From Candidatus Poribacteria bacterium (lineage in GTDB: Bacteria; Poribacteria; WGA-4E; PCPOR2b): a DNA stretch of 64,000 bases. The notes beneath the pieces were generated by a model. That model was not told the origin of the DNA. It made no database searches and saw nothing but the letters and a program-made list of their open reading frames with translations. The DNA is taken from positions 24,986 to 88,985 of the forward strand of contig PYIZ01000038.1 in assembly GCA_003635265.1 (NCBI GenBank). Direction: 5' to 3'. Position numbers and translations under genes: made by a program. Positions 18,920 to 28,173 of the stretch are shown piece after piece; positions within the stretch are counted from its first letter, which is position 1, and every line of letters begins with the position of its first letter.

Positions 18920-19011
18920 GATGGGTTACCTATAAGATAGAAACTGATTTAGTTCATTGGTTGATTTTTCACGTTTCACGCTTTTTGTGTCTTGCGTTGT
19001 GTTTTTTTACT

Positions 19012-19818
19012 TCAAGAAAAATCCGGTACAGGCGTATAGGTGTTGAAACCGTCTGTCCGATCTTCACCGCGTAGGAGATAGATGTGGTGGCTCGGTCTCA
19101 ACGACGGGTCATTGCAGCGGACATCAGCGGGCATATAGCGCATCGTATAGCCGCATCGACGTTTTTGCGATGTGTTTGGTGCGGAACCGTGGATGGTAAA
19201 CGCATCGTGGAAATGGCATTCGCCGACCGCTAACTCTAGATCGACAACTCTTGACTCATCCATATCCTCCGCGATAACCTCACTGCCGAACAGGTGCTTT
19301 TCCCGATCGACCGTCTCGTACCGTCGATCTCTGAGTTTATGGCTGCCGGCGATTACGCGCATACAGCCGTTCTCGACCGTTGATTCGTCCACCGCCAGCC
19401 ACATCGTGATGACACGCATCGGTTGCAGTCGTTCGCCCCAGTAGACACCGTCCTGATGCCACGGTACTGCCAGACCGTCACTCGTCCGTTTGCTGATGAA
19501 GTGGCTTGACCAGAGCAGGATATCGGGTCCGATGAACCGTTCAATCACGTCCAATACGCGCGGGTCCGCAAGGTATTTGAACAGGTAAGGATGCTCGAAG
19601 TGCGGCACATCCATCTGCTCCGGGCGTTTGCCTTCGGGGAGCGATGCGATCATGTCATCGACGTAATCGCGCAGTTCGTCCAGTTCTGGTTGGGTGAAGA
19701 TCTTGCCAAATTTGAGGTAGCCGTTCTCATCGTAGAAAGCCACCTCCTCATCGGTGACCGTCGTTTCGGTGTTCCAATTTTTGTCTGTGTTTGTAAGATT
19801 CATTTTTTTCTCCATCAA
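19012..19818 (-). CDS. PhyH family dioxygenase
   Basis: VPWHQDGVYWG, MRVIAGSHKLRD, GECHFHDAFTIHGSAPNTSQKRRCGYTMRY. Confidence 0.9.
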   Translation of the reverse strand: MMEKKMNLTNTDKNWNTETTVTDEEVAFYDENGYLKFGKIFTQPELDELRDYVDDMIASLPEGKRPEQMDVPHFEHPYLFKYLADPRVLDVIERFIGPDILLWSSHFISKRTSDGLAVPWHQDGVYWGERLQPMRVITMWLAVDESTVENGCMRVIAGSHKLRDRRYETVDREKHLFGSEVIAEDMDESRVVDLELAVGECHFHDAFTIHGSAPNTSQKRRCGYTMRYMPADVRCNDPSLRPSHHIYLLRGEDRTDGFNTYTPVPDFS

Positions 19819-20213
19819 TCAAAGAAAACATTCCACAGTAATAGCGCGATCACAACAACCGCCGTTCCCCCGGCTATCGCAATATACCATTTCACCGTCG
19901 TGGTGAATCGATCTACCGAGTTTTCGAGTCGATCCATTGACTCATTGAGGGAATCGTTTAAGTCGGAGATATCGTCGCGCAACCCCGAAAAGCTGCTATC
20001 TATTTTGGATTGCATCGTGTCCAATTTGTGGGTGAATTGCGATTCCATTTCCAGGAGTCGATGCTCAAGCGGGTTATCAATCACCTTCAGGTTTGGCGAA
20101 TCTTGGTCACGCTGCTCCTCGATTGGCTGAGCGGGTGTGGTATCCGGCAGCTGTGAAGTGGTTTTGCTCGACTGCTCATCGATTTGGGGTTCGGATCGGT
20201 TTTGTGTTGTCAT
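19815..20213 (-). CDS. hypothetical membrane-anchored coiled-coil protein
   Basis: Coiled-coil segment then C-terminal TM helix (WYIAIAGGTAVVVIALLLWNVFF); overlaps upstream ORF by 4 bp. Confidence 0.65.
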   Translation of the reverse strand: MTTQNRSEPQIDEQSSKTTSQLPDTTPAQPIEEQRDQDSPNLKVIDNPLEHRLLEMESQFTHKLDTMQSKIDSSFSGLRDDISDLNDSLNESMDRLENSVDRFTTTVKWYIAIAGGTAVVVIALLLWNVFFD

Positions 20214-20533
20214 GATTTTTCCGCCGCGATGGTTACTTTTCGCACAGGCACCTGATTCTTTTTAATGACCTGAAGCAGGACCTCTGCATCTTCCAGTGTA
20301 ACATCATGAGATTTTTCGATGGCTTCAATGATACGCTGCACCATTGGATTTTTGCCCGTCGGTTTTGATTCTAAACTCTTGGCGATTTCTGGATCACTTG
20401 CCAATTCTTGTGTGGCTTCCCACGCTTCCTTATCTTGCAGATAGGTTAGATAGTCAACCCCCGCTTTCAGCTTTTCTGTCGAAAGTTGTTTGATTAACTC
20501 TACTGCTTGCTGTTGTAAATCTGCTTTTCGCAT
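20210..20533 (-). CDS. hypothetical protein
   Basis: 107-aa ORF with RBS (GGAGAAC) upstream, overlapping the next gene. Confidence 0.65.
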   Translation of the reverse strand: MRKADLQQQAVELIKQLSTEKLKAGVDYLTYLQDKEAWEATQELASDPEIAKSLESKPTGKNPMVQRIIEAIEKSHDVTLEDAEVLLQVIKKNQVPVRKVTIAAEKS

Positions 20534-20603
20534 GATGTTCTCCTTTGGTTCTGTTTGCTCCCTATTGTCTGAATCGCGGATTCCAATCCGTCAGCGGTAA
20601 TAT

Positions 20604-21431
20604 TTATTGCTGGAGCGTCAACATTGCGGCGAGGTCTGCTGGTAGTTTCACGCCATTTCTCCGCTCAAAGTCCGAGACGCTCGCGTATTCGTTACGAAAC
20701 CCGTCGCTGATATCTACCCCCATCCTTACAGCAGCGGTTAGGTTTGATTGGGCGTTCTCCCATTCTCCGAGGTGTAACCACGCTTCGGCACGATTATAAT
20801 AGGCTTCGGCAAAATCGGGTTTAAGTTCTATCGCTTTAGTGTAGTCTACGATAGCACGGTCATAATCCCCTTTTTTGTAGTGAGCCACCCCGCGATTGTT
20901 ATAGGATTGGGGGTCGTTGGGATTCAGGGTTATCGCATTGGTATAGTCTATGATGGCACGGTCATAATTCCCTATGTTCGCGTAAGCACCCCCACGGTTC
21001 CCGTAAGCCTCTCCAAGATCAGGTTTGAACGCTATTGCTTTGCTCAAGTCTTCGATAGCACGGTCATAATCCCCTCTGCGCTCGTAAGCACCGCCACGAT
21101 TGTTATACGCCATGGCGAGGTCAGGGTTCAATTCTATCGCTCTAGTGCAATCTTCGAGGGCGCGGTCGTAATCCCCTTTGTCGCGGTAAGCACCACCACG
21201 GTTGCTATAAGCCATAGCAAGGTTAGGGTTCAACTCTATCGCATTGGTAAACGCTTCAACCGCAAGCTCATAATCTCCTTTGTTCGCGTAAGCAACACCG
21301 CGATTGTTATGGAGGACGGCTTCGCGTCGTTTGTGGCGCGCCTCCGGTCCCCGATGGGTTTCGTCGAGATTTGAAGCGTTTTCCTGCGTATGCGCTTGAC
21401 AGTCAAGTTTCACGTCTTTTGTTCTACTCAC
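20604..21431 (-). CDS. TPR repeat protein
   Basis: Six or more 34-aa units (YNNRGGAYxxxGDYDRAIEDxxKAIELNPD). Confidence 0.92.
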   Translation of the reverse strand: MSRTKDVKLDCQAHTQENASNLDETHRGPEARHKRREAVLHNNRGVAYANKGDYELAVEAFTNAIELNPNLAMAYSNRGGAYRDKGDYDRALEDCTRAIELNPDLAMAYNNRGGAYERRGDYDRAIEDLSKAIAFKPDLGEAYGNRGGAYANIGNYDRAIIDYTNAITLNPNDPQSYNNRGVAHYKKGDYDRAIVDYTKAIELKPDFAEAYYNRAEAWLHLGEWENAQSNLTAAVRMGVDISDGFRNEYASVSDFERRNGVKLPADLAAMLTLQQ

Positions 21432-21511
21432 CGAGCCATCTCCTTTCTACATCAAATGCAGAGGTGGGATCACATCGCTTTGCACTTTCCTTGTACATGA
21501 GACGAAATAAT

Positions 21512-22309
21512 TTAGGGCACTCCTGTGACATCTATGAGCAGCTCACGCCCATTTAATGGCTGTACCGGCCGGTTGTTGCCATGGATAATCGCTTTAAATG
21601 CCGCAATTTGCGATTCAGACATCTCAACGGGCGTTGTTAGCACAATCCATTTGACTCCCTCTGAACAAGGCGGGGTCGTCAGTGAACCGTTGTAGCGGTA
21701 GGTGCTGGGAAAAGCCCCTACTGCTTCGTCGAGTATCTGTCTATTTGGCGACAACATCATAGGTAAATCAATAATGACATTCTCAATACGCTGTGTTTCG
21801 AGCGGGGTGGACGGTAAATCGGTCCAGATTGGATCAAATGCAGGGTGGTGACGACCGTTCTCGATTAACAGACCAACGACTGCTAAATTGCCCGTTTCAC
21901 TTTGGTGAACGAGGTGCATTTCCATGTCAAACGGTTTACCGTCTACCGTATGTTCGCTAGGTGCATGGAAATGGAATTGGAGCAGTTGGTAGTAGGTGCC
22001 ATCGATTTGGATTCCGCTGCCTTCAGGATACGCCACTTCAATCGTATGTCCATTATGGTGGATGTTCACACCCGTTGCAGGGTGGTACTCATAAGAGATA
22101 GGCGGAAGTTCGGTTGGCATGGGGCTCACAATGTCGATCGGTGATTGGTGCGTCCCCTCGCCGCAAAGGATGTATTCCTGACTAAGCTGCCCCCAAACAT
22201 CCGGTCCATTCTCTGCTGTATAACCCCACTTCACCTTAGGAGTATGGCGGGGCAAATTTTTTGCCCTTCCACAACCCGTTATACACATCATAAAACAGAT
22301 AGCCTCCAT
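21512..22309 (-). CDS. alpha-type carbonic anhydrase
   Basis: WGYTAENGPDVWGQL, QSPIDIVSP, QFHFHAPSEHTVDGKPFDMEMHLVHQ, GSLTTPPCSEGVKWIV. Confidence 0.93.
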   Translation of the reverse strand: MEAICFMMCITGCGRAKNLPRHTPKVKWGYTAENGPDVWGQLSQEYILCGEGTHQSPIDIVSPMPTELPPISYEYHPATGVNIHHNGHTIEVAYPEGSGIQIDGTYYQLLQFHFHAPSEHTVDGKPFDMEMHLVHQSETGNLAVVGLLIENGRHHPAFDPIWTDLPSTPLETQRIENVIIDLPMMLSPNRQILDEAVGAFPSTYRYNGSLTTPPCSEGVKWIVLTTPVEMSESQIAAFKAIIHGNNRPVQPLNGRELLIDVTGVP

Positions 22310-22527
22310 GTTTTTTTATCGGTAAAGTTTAGAATTTGTTTGTCTGAATCGCGGATTCGCGCGGATTTAGGGATTATACGCATTGAAAAAACATCGGCGG
22401 CGATACATTATCCTTACACTTGTCTGAATCTGGATTTACTGGATTTTCAGGATTTTCAGGATTTTGGGACCTATTTCCTCTCTGTCTGAATCGCGGATTG
22501 ACGCGGATTGCCCATTGGTGGTAAGGC

Positions 22528-23868
22528 TTATTGCTGGGGTGTCAGCATTTCGATGAGGTCTTCCGGCATCCCTCGGCTGCTCTGAAAGTCCGCAACGCTT
22601 CCGTAATCATCCTGAAATCTAACAGCAATGCCTATTCCCCTGTCTTTAGCAGATGTTAGGTCTCTCCTAGCATTTTCCCACTCTCCTAGGGATAACCATG
22701 CTATACCATGATAGTACTGAGCAGTGGGATTCAGTGAACCCACATGGAGTTGTACAACTTCTCGAAAATCTTTAACAGCAAGCACACGATTCTCTTCCCT
22801 CATGTAGATCATTGCACGATCGTATAACGCAGTGATATGATTGGGATTTAGTTCTATCGCTTTGCCAAAATCTCTAATAGCATAGTCAAATTCACCTTTT
22901 TGGCGGTGAACGCTCCCGCGGTAGCCATATCCATCAGTGCGAATAGTATCATTGTACCCGATTTCTATCAAGCTGGTGAAGTCGTCAATGGCATGCTTAA
23001 ACTCGCCTTTGCGTTGGTAAGCTAGACCACGATGTATATAGGATTGAGTAACCAGATTGGCATCAAAATCCAACTCTATGACCACAGTGTAGTAGGCGAT
23101 GGCATTATCCAATTCCTCTCTTTGGTGAACTTTAATACCGCGCGAAAAATAATCCCGAGCGTCGGGTTCTATGTATGGTTGATTGTGAGCGTGTAGACGA
23201 GCAAATCCATCAAAGTCAGGATACATAGTAGCTTCAGTAATATCTGATAATTCACTCAGGGATTTCAGAATTTCTCGCTTGCTACTTTGTGCGATGATAC
23301 ATTCCTCCTCTGCTTCGATCTGAGCACCACCAAATACAAAAACCGAATGTTGAGCGATAATGCGATTATTCTGAAGTTTGGGTTCCCATTGATATAGCGG
23401 ATATATACCGTCGTTAGCCGGCTGAAAAAAATGGTCAATATCTTTTTTTAACAAACCCGGAGTAATTATTTTGAAACGCGCTATAATATCGCTATAGACC
23501 GCGAATACTTTACCATTTGTTTCTTCCTTTGTGGAACTTTGCTGGCACGCAAACCAGAGTGCGACCTGTGCGCTGCGTGTAAAGTCTATTAGGCATGTAG
23601 CTGCGCCGAAGTGCTGAAGTTCTGCAAGTAGTTCCAGATCAGATAGTTGTTGACCGTTTTTCTGATCGTGTCCCCGTCCCCGCGCGTCGTTTATCAATCC
23701 TCGATTGACTTCGAGAAGTCGAGCAGCAGTTTTGTTAGTTATCAGGCGGCGATAAGCGGAGGCTTCTATTTTGTAGGAAGATTTTGAAACACCACGAAAC
23801 AAATAGTGTCCGTCGTTGAATTGCGACGCCCATTCGATAAATTGACTGACTGTTTCGATGTGCCTCAT
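22528..23868 (-). CDS. FRG domain protein with C-terminal TPR repeats
   Basis: HYLFRGVSKSSYKIEASAYRRL, AELQHFGAATCLIDFTRSAQVALWFAC (FRG); TPR units follow. Confidence 0.85.
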   Translation of the reverse strand: MRHIETVSQFIEWASQFNDGHYLFRGVSKSSYKIEASAYRRLITNKTAARLLEVNRGLINDARGRGHDQKNGQQLSDLELLAELQHFGAATCLIDFTRSAQVALWFACQQSSTKEETNGKVFAVYSDIIARFKIITPGLLKKDIDHFFQPANDGIYPLYQWEPKLQNNRIIAQHSVFVFGGAQIEAEEECIIAQSSKREILKSLSELSDITEATMYPDFDGFARLHAHNQPYIEPDARDYFSRGIKVHQREELDNAIAYYTVVIELDFDANLVTQSYIHRGLAYQRKGEFKHAIDDFTSLIEIGYNDTIRTDGYGYRGSVHRQKGEFDYAIRDFGKAIELNPNHITALYDRAMIYMREENRVLAVKDFREVVQLHVGSLNPTAQYYHGIAWLSLGEWENARRDLTSAKDRGIGIAVRFQDDYGSVADFQSSRGMPEDLIEMLTPQQ

Positions 23869-23948
23869 TTTTTCCCTTTTTAGCAGCATGATCTTCAATG
23901 CCCGAACCACAGACTAACACATATCCGTGATTCAGACAATATGCAGCA

Positions 23949-25151
23949 TCAATCCGCAGAGCGAACCCGCTCGGTCAACTCGTCGTCAACGGTGATCGCC
24001 AGAGGCCCATCGGGACTGAGCATCCTGCTCACCATGAGCGCCTCAAGCTCCCGTTTCTCAAGCTCGGTCAGTTCCTCGACATAGGGACCGTTGATGAACC
24101 GCTTGTACACGCGACTGGTATCCCTGAACGGCAACATATACATCGGGATCACCGCCTGCAACATGGCAGCACGTTTATGCGGGGTACGGTTCACGCCAGC
24201 ACGATGCCACGTCCGAGAATCGTAGAGGATATAACTGCCCGGCGGTGCCTCAACAACATCGGCATCGGGACCGGTGTAGGGCAGCCCCCTCGCTTCACGA
24301 TGTCCTGGCTCCTTGTTTGCGTTTCCGGTTCCCCATTCGACTGGCGGTCCTGCGCCGAGTGCGTGTGACCCAAGTTTGAAACAGGTCGCGCCATTCTCCT
24401 TCCGAAATTCCGACACACACAGGTTGCGCTGAACCCCCATGGCGAACCCATCGACCTGATGCACAGGGATCCGGTCCTTTGTCCTGCCGGCAATGCCCCA
24501 GAGGTACGGGAAATCGGAATGCCAGCCTTGGACGTTCCGTTTGCCGTCGTCTTTGGGGAGTATGGCAAAGCCGGGCGAATGTCCGAGCCGAATGTCTTGG
24601 ACCCCCATATATTCGCGCATCAACCACAAGGAGACCGGCTCCGTCGCGATCTTTGCGACGGCTGAAGTCTGGAGCATCGGTGCAACGCTCCGATCAAACT
24701 CTCCATCGCTTTCCCAACGACCGGTGAAGCTCACCCGCTCCAACTCCTCAATGATATCGGGATCGATGATCGCAGGCACACAGACCCAGCCGTTCTCTCT
24801 GAACGATTTTAGATATGTTGACGGCATGTGCGCGGGACCGTGTCCGGGGACGAACAACGCGGCAACATCGCTAAGTGTGCCATCACTGGCGAGCCATTTC
24901 CCATCATGGCGGAGGTAGCTTCCATCTTTGGAACGGGGCGATTCCGTTTCAACGACAAGACCGGTCCCCACGTGGCGATAGGTCTCTCCATCGGTGTCCC
25001 ATATCGCCTGATCGTCCACATAGTCGAAGGTCGCAAATCCATCATCGGACGCGCCGAGGTAATCCCCATTGGGCGCACGAAGTAACGTATAGTGTGATGA
25101 CGGTTGTTCAACACGAGTAACAGTTTCCTGAAAAATTTCGTCTTTTGGCAT
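23949..25151 (-). CDS. PhyH family dioxygenase with ~100-aa N-terminal extension
   Basis: QGWHSDFPYLWG, CFKLGSHALGAGP, PPGSYILYDSRTWHRAGVNRTPHKRAAM. Confidence 0.85.
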   Translation of the reverse strand: MPKDEIFQETVTRVEQPSSHYTLLRAPNGDYLGASDDGFATFDYVDDQAIWDTDGETYRHVGTGLVVETESPRSKDGSYLRHDGKWLASDGTLSDVAALFVPGHGPAHMPSTYLKSFRENGWVCVPAIIDPDIIEELERVSFTGRWESDGEFDRSVAPMLQTSAVAKIATEPVSLWLMREYMGVQDIRLGHSPGFAILPKDDGKRNVQGWHSDFPYLWGIAGRTKDRIPVHQVDGFAMGVQRNLCVSEFRKENGATCFKLGSHALGAGPPVEWGTGNANKEPGHREARGLPYTGPDADVVEAPPGSYILYDSRTWHRAGVNRTPHKRAAMLQAVIPMYMLPFRDTSRVYKRFINGPYVEELTELEKRELEALMVSRMLSPDGPLAITVDDELTERVRSAD

Positions 25152-25237
25152 CAGTATTCCCTCCCAAATTTGTTCATTAGTGCATGAATTCACTAGTTCA
25201 TTAATGAACCAATGTACCAATCAACTAATGAACTAAC

Positions 25238-26455
25238 TCAAATCTCGTCGGGGGTGTGACCAAACGCTTCACGATAGTCGTCGTGGACCATACCCTCATA
25301 CTTGGTGATCTCCGTTATCGGGAGATCAATAGGCGTCATCCCCGAAAGCGACGATTCATATAGCGCGATACACATCTCCACATCTTTCCGTCCACCGATC
25401 CCGTATTCTGGCTCGCGGTCATATAGCGCCGCGTTGGCGATGCTCATGATTTCTTCAGCGGTCCCGACGTTCCAATCGTCTATCGCATATTCTCTGAACG
25501 GATTCTCGTAGACAATCTGCGGATCGGTATGGACGACTATCTTTGAGAGGACATCGACCCCATCGACGGTATGGCGTTCCCTCTCGATTGGGATATCCGT
25601 CATCTCGCCGTCCACCATCGCACGGAGTGGGAAATCGGAGGTCCAGTAATTAGCGTTCGTCATTACCCCTTTTGTTCCCATAACTTGGTTGTACCGGATC
25701 GTTTCCTCGCCGACCTGCGACGCCTCGTAGACACCGACCGCACCGCTTTCAAACTCGATCAGCGCGTGTCCCCAATCTTCGTACACCCTCTCGGTGTTCG
25801 GGACGAACTGCTTGGTGATTCCCGCTATCCGTTTCGGCTCGCTCTGGGCATAAAGCCGAAGCTGAGACATCCGATGCACGCCCATGTCGATACAGACACC
25901 GGAGTGGGAGCCAAACGTCGAGACAGGGCGAGCAATCCCTTGCGGCTTCGCCCCGTGCACAAACTGTCTGCCTCGCCCAGACGGTTCGATAAAGTGGACG
26001 CGCATGATGTCACCGAGCACCCCTTCAGTAATCAGTTTGATGAGGATCCGATCGTTCGGCATCCGGAAATAGTTCTCGGCAACCTCGAAGTGGACGCCGT
26101 TTTTCTTGCAGGAGTTGATGATCACATCGCAGAAGGCTAGCGTGGGCGCCATCGGTTTTTCGACGATCGGGTGCATCTTATGTTCCGCCACAATCTTCGC
26201 CACCGTATGATGCTCGTAATCGCCGGCGCAGACATCTACGACATCGATATCCTTGTGTTTCTCCAGCATCTCCTCGACATCGGTATAATACGGCAGACCG
26301 TACTCTTTCCCGGTCTCGCTCGCCTTCGTTTCGTCGAGATCGCACACCGCGATGAAATTCAGATCTCCTTTTTTTGTCAACTCAGCGATAGTCGGCAGAT
26401 GCCAGCGTTGTGCCACCGCGCCCAAACCGACCGATGCAATGTTAGCTTTGCGCAT
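25238..26455 (-). CDS. Gfo/Idh/MocA family oxidoreductase
   Basis: ASVGLGAVAQRWHLPTI Rossmann start, HPIVEKPMAPTLAFCD. Confidence 0.92.
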   Translation of the reverse strand: MRKANIASVGLGAVAQRWHLPTIAELTKKGDLNFIAVCDLDETKASETGKEYGLPYYTDVEEMLEKHKDIDVVDVCAGDYEHHTVAKIVAEHKMHPIVEKPMAPTLAFCDVIINSCKKNGVHFEVAENYFRMPNDRILIKLITEGVLGDIMRVHFIEPSGRGRQFVHGAKPQGIARPVSTFGSHSGVCIDMGVHRMSQLRLYAQSEPKRIAGITKQFVPNTERVYEDWGHALIEFESGAVGVYEASQVGEETIRYNQVMGTKGVMTNANYWTSDFPLRAMVDGEMTDIPIERERHTVDGVDVLSKIVVHTDPQIVYENPFREYAIDDWNVGTAEEIMSIANAALYDREPEYGIGGRKDVEMCIALYESSLSGMTPIDLPITEITKYEGMVHDDYREAFGHTPDEI

Positions 26456-26644
26456 AAGCCAATCTCCTTAATGAAAGAAGGCAAAAAATCGTGTTCTTTA
26501 TGATAACTCAAGTTGCCACATGTCGCCCCGCTGGGGCTTTGGGGTTTGTTGATTCAATGTTCTGAGTTTGGACATTCAATTGACTTGCTTTTCAAATTGT
26601 GCTATCATAGAAGCATGTCAAATCACTGAAAAGAAAGATTCATC

Positions 26645-26968
26645 ATGGAATTTTCAATTGCCGAGTTGGTGGCTATTGGTGCGCTCGTTCTAAATGTTAT
26701 TGTGTATTTCTCTCGCGTCCCTACTCGCAAGGATTTGAGCGATTTGCGTATTGAATTACGCAACGAAATTGGGGAATTACGCAACGAAATTGGGGGCGTG
26801 CACAATGAAATGCGGGACGTGCACAATGAATTACGCAATGAAATTACAGAATCACGCCATGAAATGAACGTGAGGTTTAGTAAACTTGATGAGGCATTTA
26901 CGAATCATCTCATGTTTATGCATGGCACCTCTCGTCAACCTCCGACTCAGGGTGAAACCGAACAATAG
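26645..26968 (+). CDS. small membrane-anchored coiled-coil protein with heptad repeats
   Basis: N-terminal hydrophobic segment, then LRNEIGELRNEIGGVHNEMRDVHNELRNEI encoded by 21-bp near-repeats. Confidence 0.6.
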   Translation: MEFSIAELVAIGALVLNVIVYFSRVPTRKDLSDLRIELRNEIGELRNEIGGVHNEMRDVHNELRNEITESRHEMNVRFSKLDEAFTNHLMFMHGTSRQPPTQGETEQ

Positions 26969-27030
26969 GGATCCCCTTTCTTTTTAAAGCAATTGGTAAA
27001 TAAGTACATTAGTCCATTTGAACTAATGTA

Positions 27031-28071
27031 CTAATGAATTACTCCAACCTGTTCGCGCCACGTGTCTAGTAGTCGCATATTTGAAAGCGTATCGTCCCAA
27101 GACATCGCAGGGGCTTGGCGTGCGGCGATGTGATTGGCGACCGTGTCCGCCTCGTAGGTGAAGAGATCGCGATCCACAGTAACCTCAATCTCATTAGGTT
27201 CGCCATCGCCATGGGGTTGGACAATGATCGTCGATGACGGAAAAACAGTATCAAGCGGCAGCGGTTGCTTCGCACCCCGGCACGGCGATGAGGGCAGCCA
27301 CGGGTTCGGGATCGTGATAACCCCCTCCGAGCCGTGGATGGAGACACCCCTCCCAACACTACCCTCGACTGCAGCGATTATATCCCCGACGATGTCGTTC
27401 TCAAACTTAAGCGAGGCTGCGGCGATGTGGTCTACCCCTGTGGGTCCCACCTTCCCGGTCGCTCTTACCACAGTCGGATGGAGAAACAACTTCCCTTCCG
27501 CAGCACCAGCGAAGAGGCGGACGGCGGAAGCGGTATAACACCCCAAATCGAGGATACCACCGCCACCCATCTCGCGGTTATAAATCCGGCCGTTCGGGTT
27601 GAAAGCGACCTGTCCGCCGAACCTCGCCTGAACGATGTGGATATCACCGATCACACCATCCTGTATCAGTTGAACCACCCGTTGGATCTGTGGGTGGCAC
27701 CGATACATAAAGGCTTCCATCAGGAACACATCGTGTTCCCGTGCCGCGTCAACCATCGCCGCGGCCTCGGCATGGTTCATGCTGATCGGTTTCTCGACGA
27801 GGATGTGCTTGCCGGCTTCGGCGCACTTGATCGCCCATTCGGCGTGGAGTGGGTGGATCGTTGCGATATAGATGGCATCGATCTCGTCGTCCGCTAACAG
27901 CGCCTCGTAGCTGGTGTATTGTCGGGGGATATCAAAATCGCTGCCTAGTCTGTCCATACGGGATTGCGTACGGCTCCCTACGGCAAGAATCTGTCCGGAG
28001 TCTGTAAAGCGCATCGCATTGCAGAAGACATAGGCGATGCCGCCGGCGCTCATGACGCCCCAATTTAACAT
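27031..28071 (-). CDS. Gfo/Idh/MocA family oxidoreductase
   Basis: LNWGVMSAGGIAYVF, HILVEKPISMNHAEA, FMEAFMYRCHPQ. Confidence 0.93.
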   Translation of the reverse strand: MLNWGVMSAGGIAYVFCNAMRFTDSGQILAVGSRTQSRMDRLGSDFDIPRQYTSYEALLADDEIDAIYIATIHPLHAEWAIKCAEAGKHILVEKPISMNHAEAAAMVDAAREHDVFLMEAFMYRCHPQIQRVVQLIQDGVIGDIHIVQARFGGQVAFNPNGRIYNREMGGGGILDLGCYTASAVRLFAGAAEGKLFLHPTVVRATGKVGPTGVDHIAAASLKFENDIVGDIIAAVEGSVGRGVSIHGSEGVITIPNPWLPSSPCRGAKQPLPLDTVFPSSTIIVQPHGDGEPNEIEVTVDRDLFTYEADTVANHIAARQAPAMSWDDTLSNMRLLDTWREQVGVIH

Positions 28072-28173
28072 ATGGGTTGCCTCCTAAATTAGTTCATTGG
28101 TTCATCCGTGGGTAGGGAACGCAGATCTGCGTTCCCTACGAAAACCTTTACCAGATCAAAATGGCAGGTTATT

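Noticed and set aside
25571-26140. 189-aa plus-strand ORF
   Set aside because: Fully antisense to the Gfo/Idh/MocA gene; typical shadow ORF.
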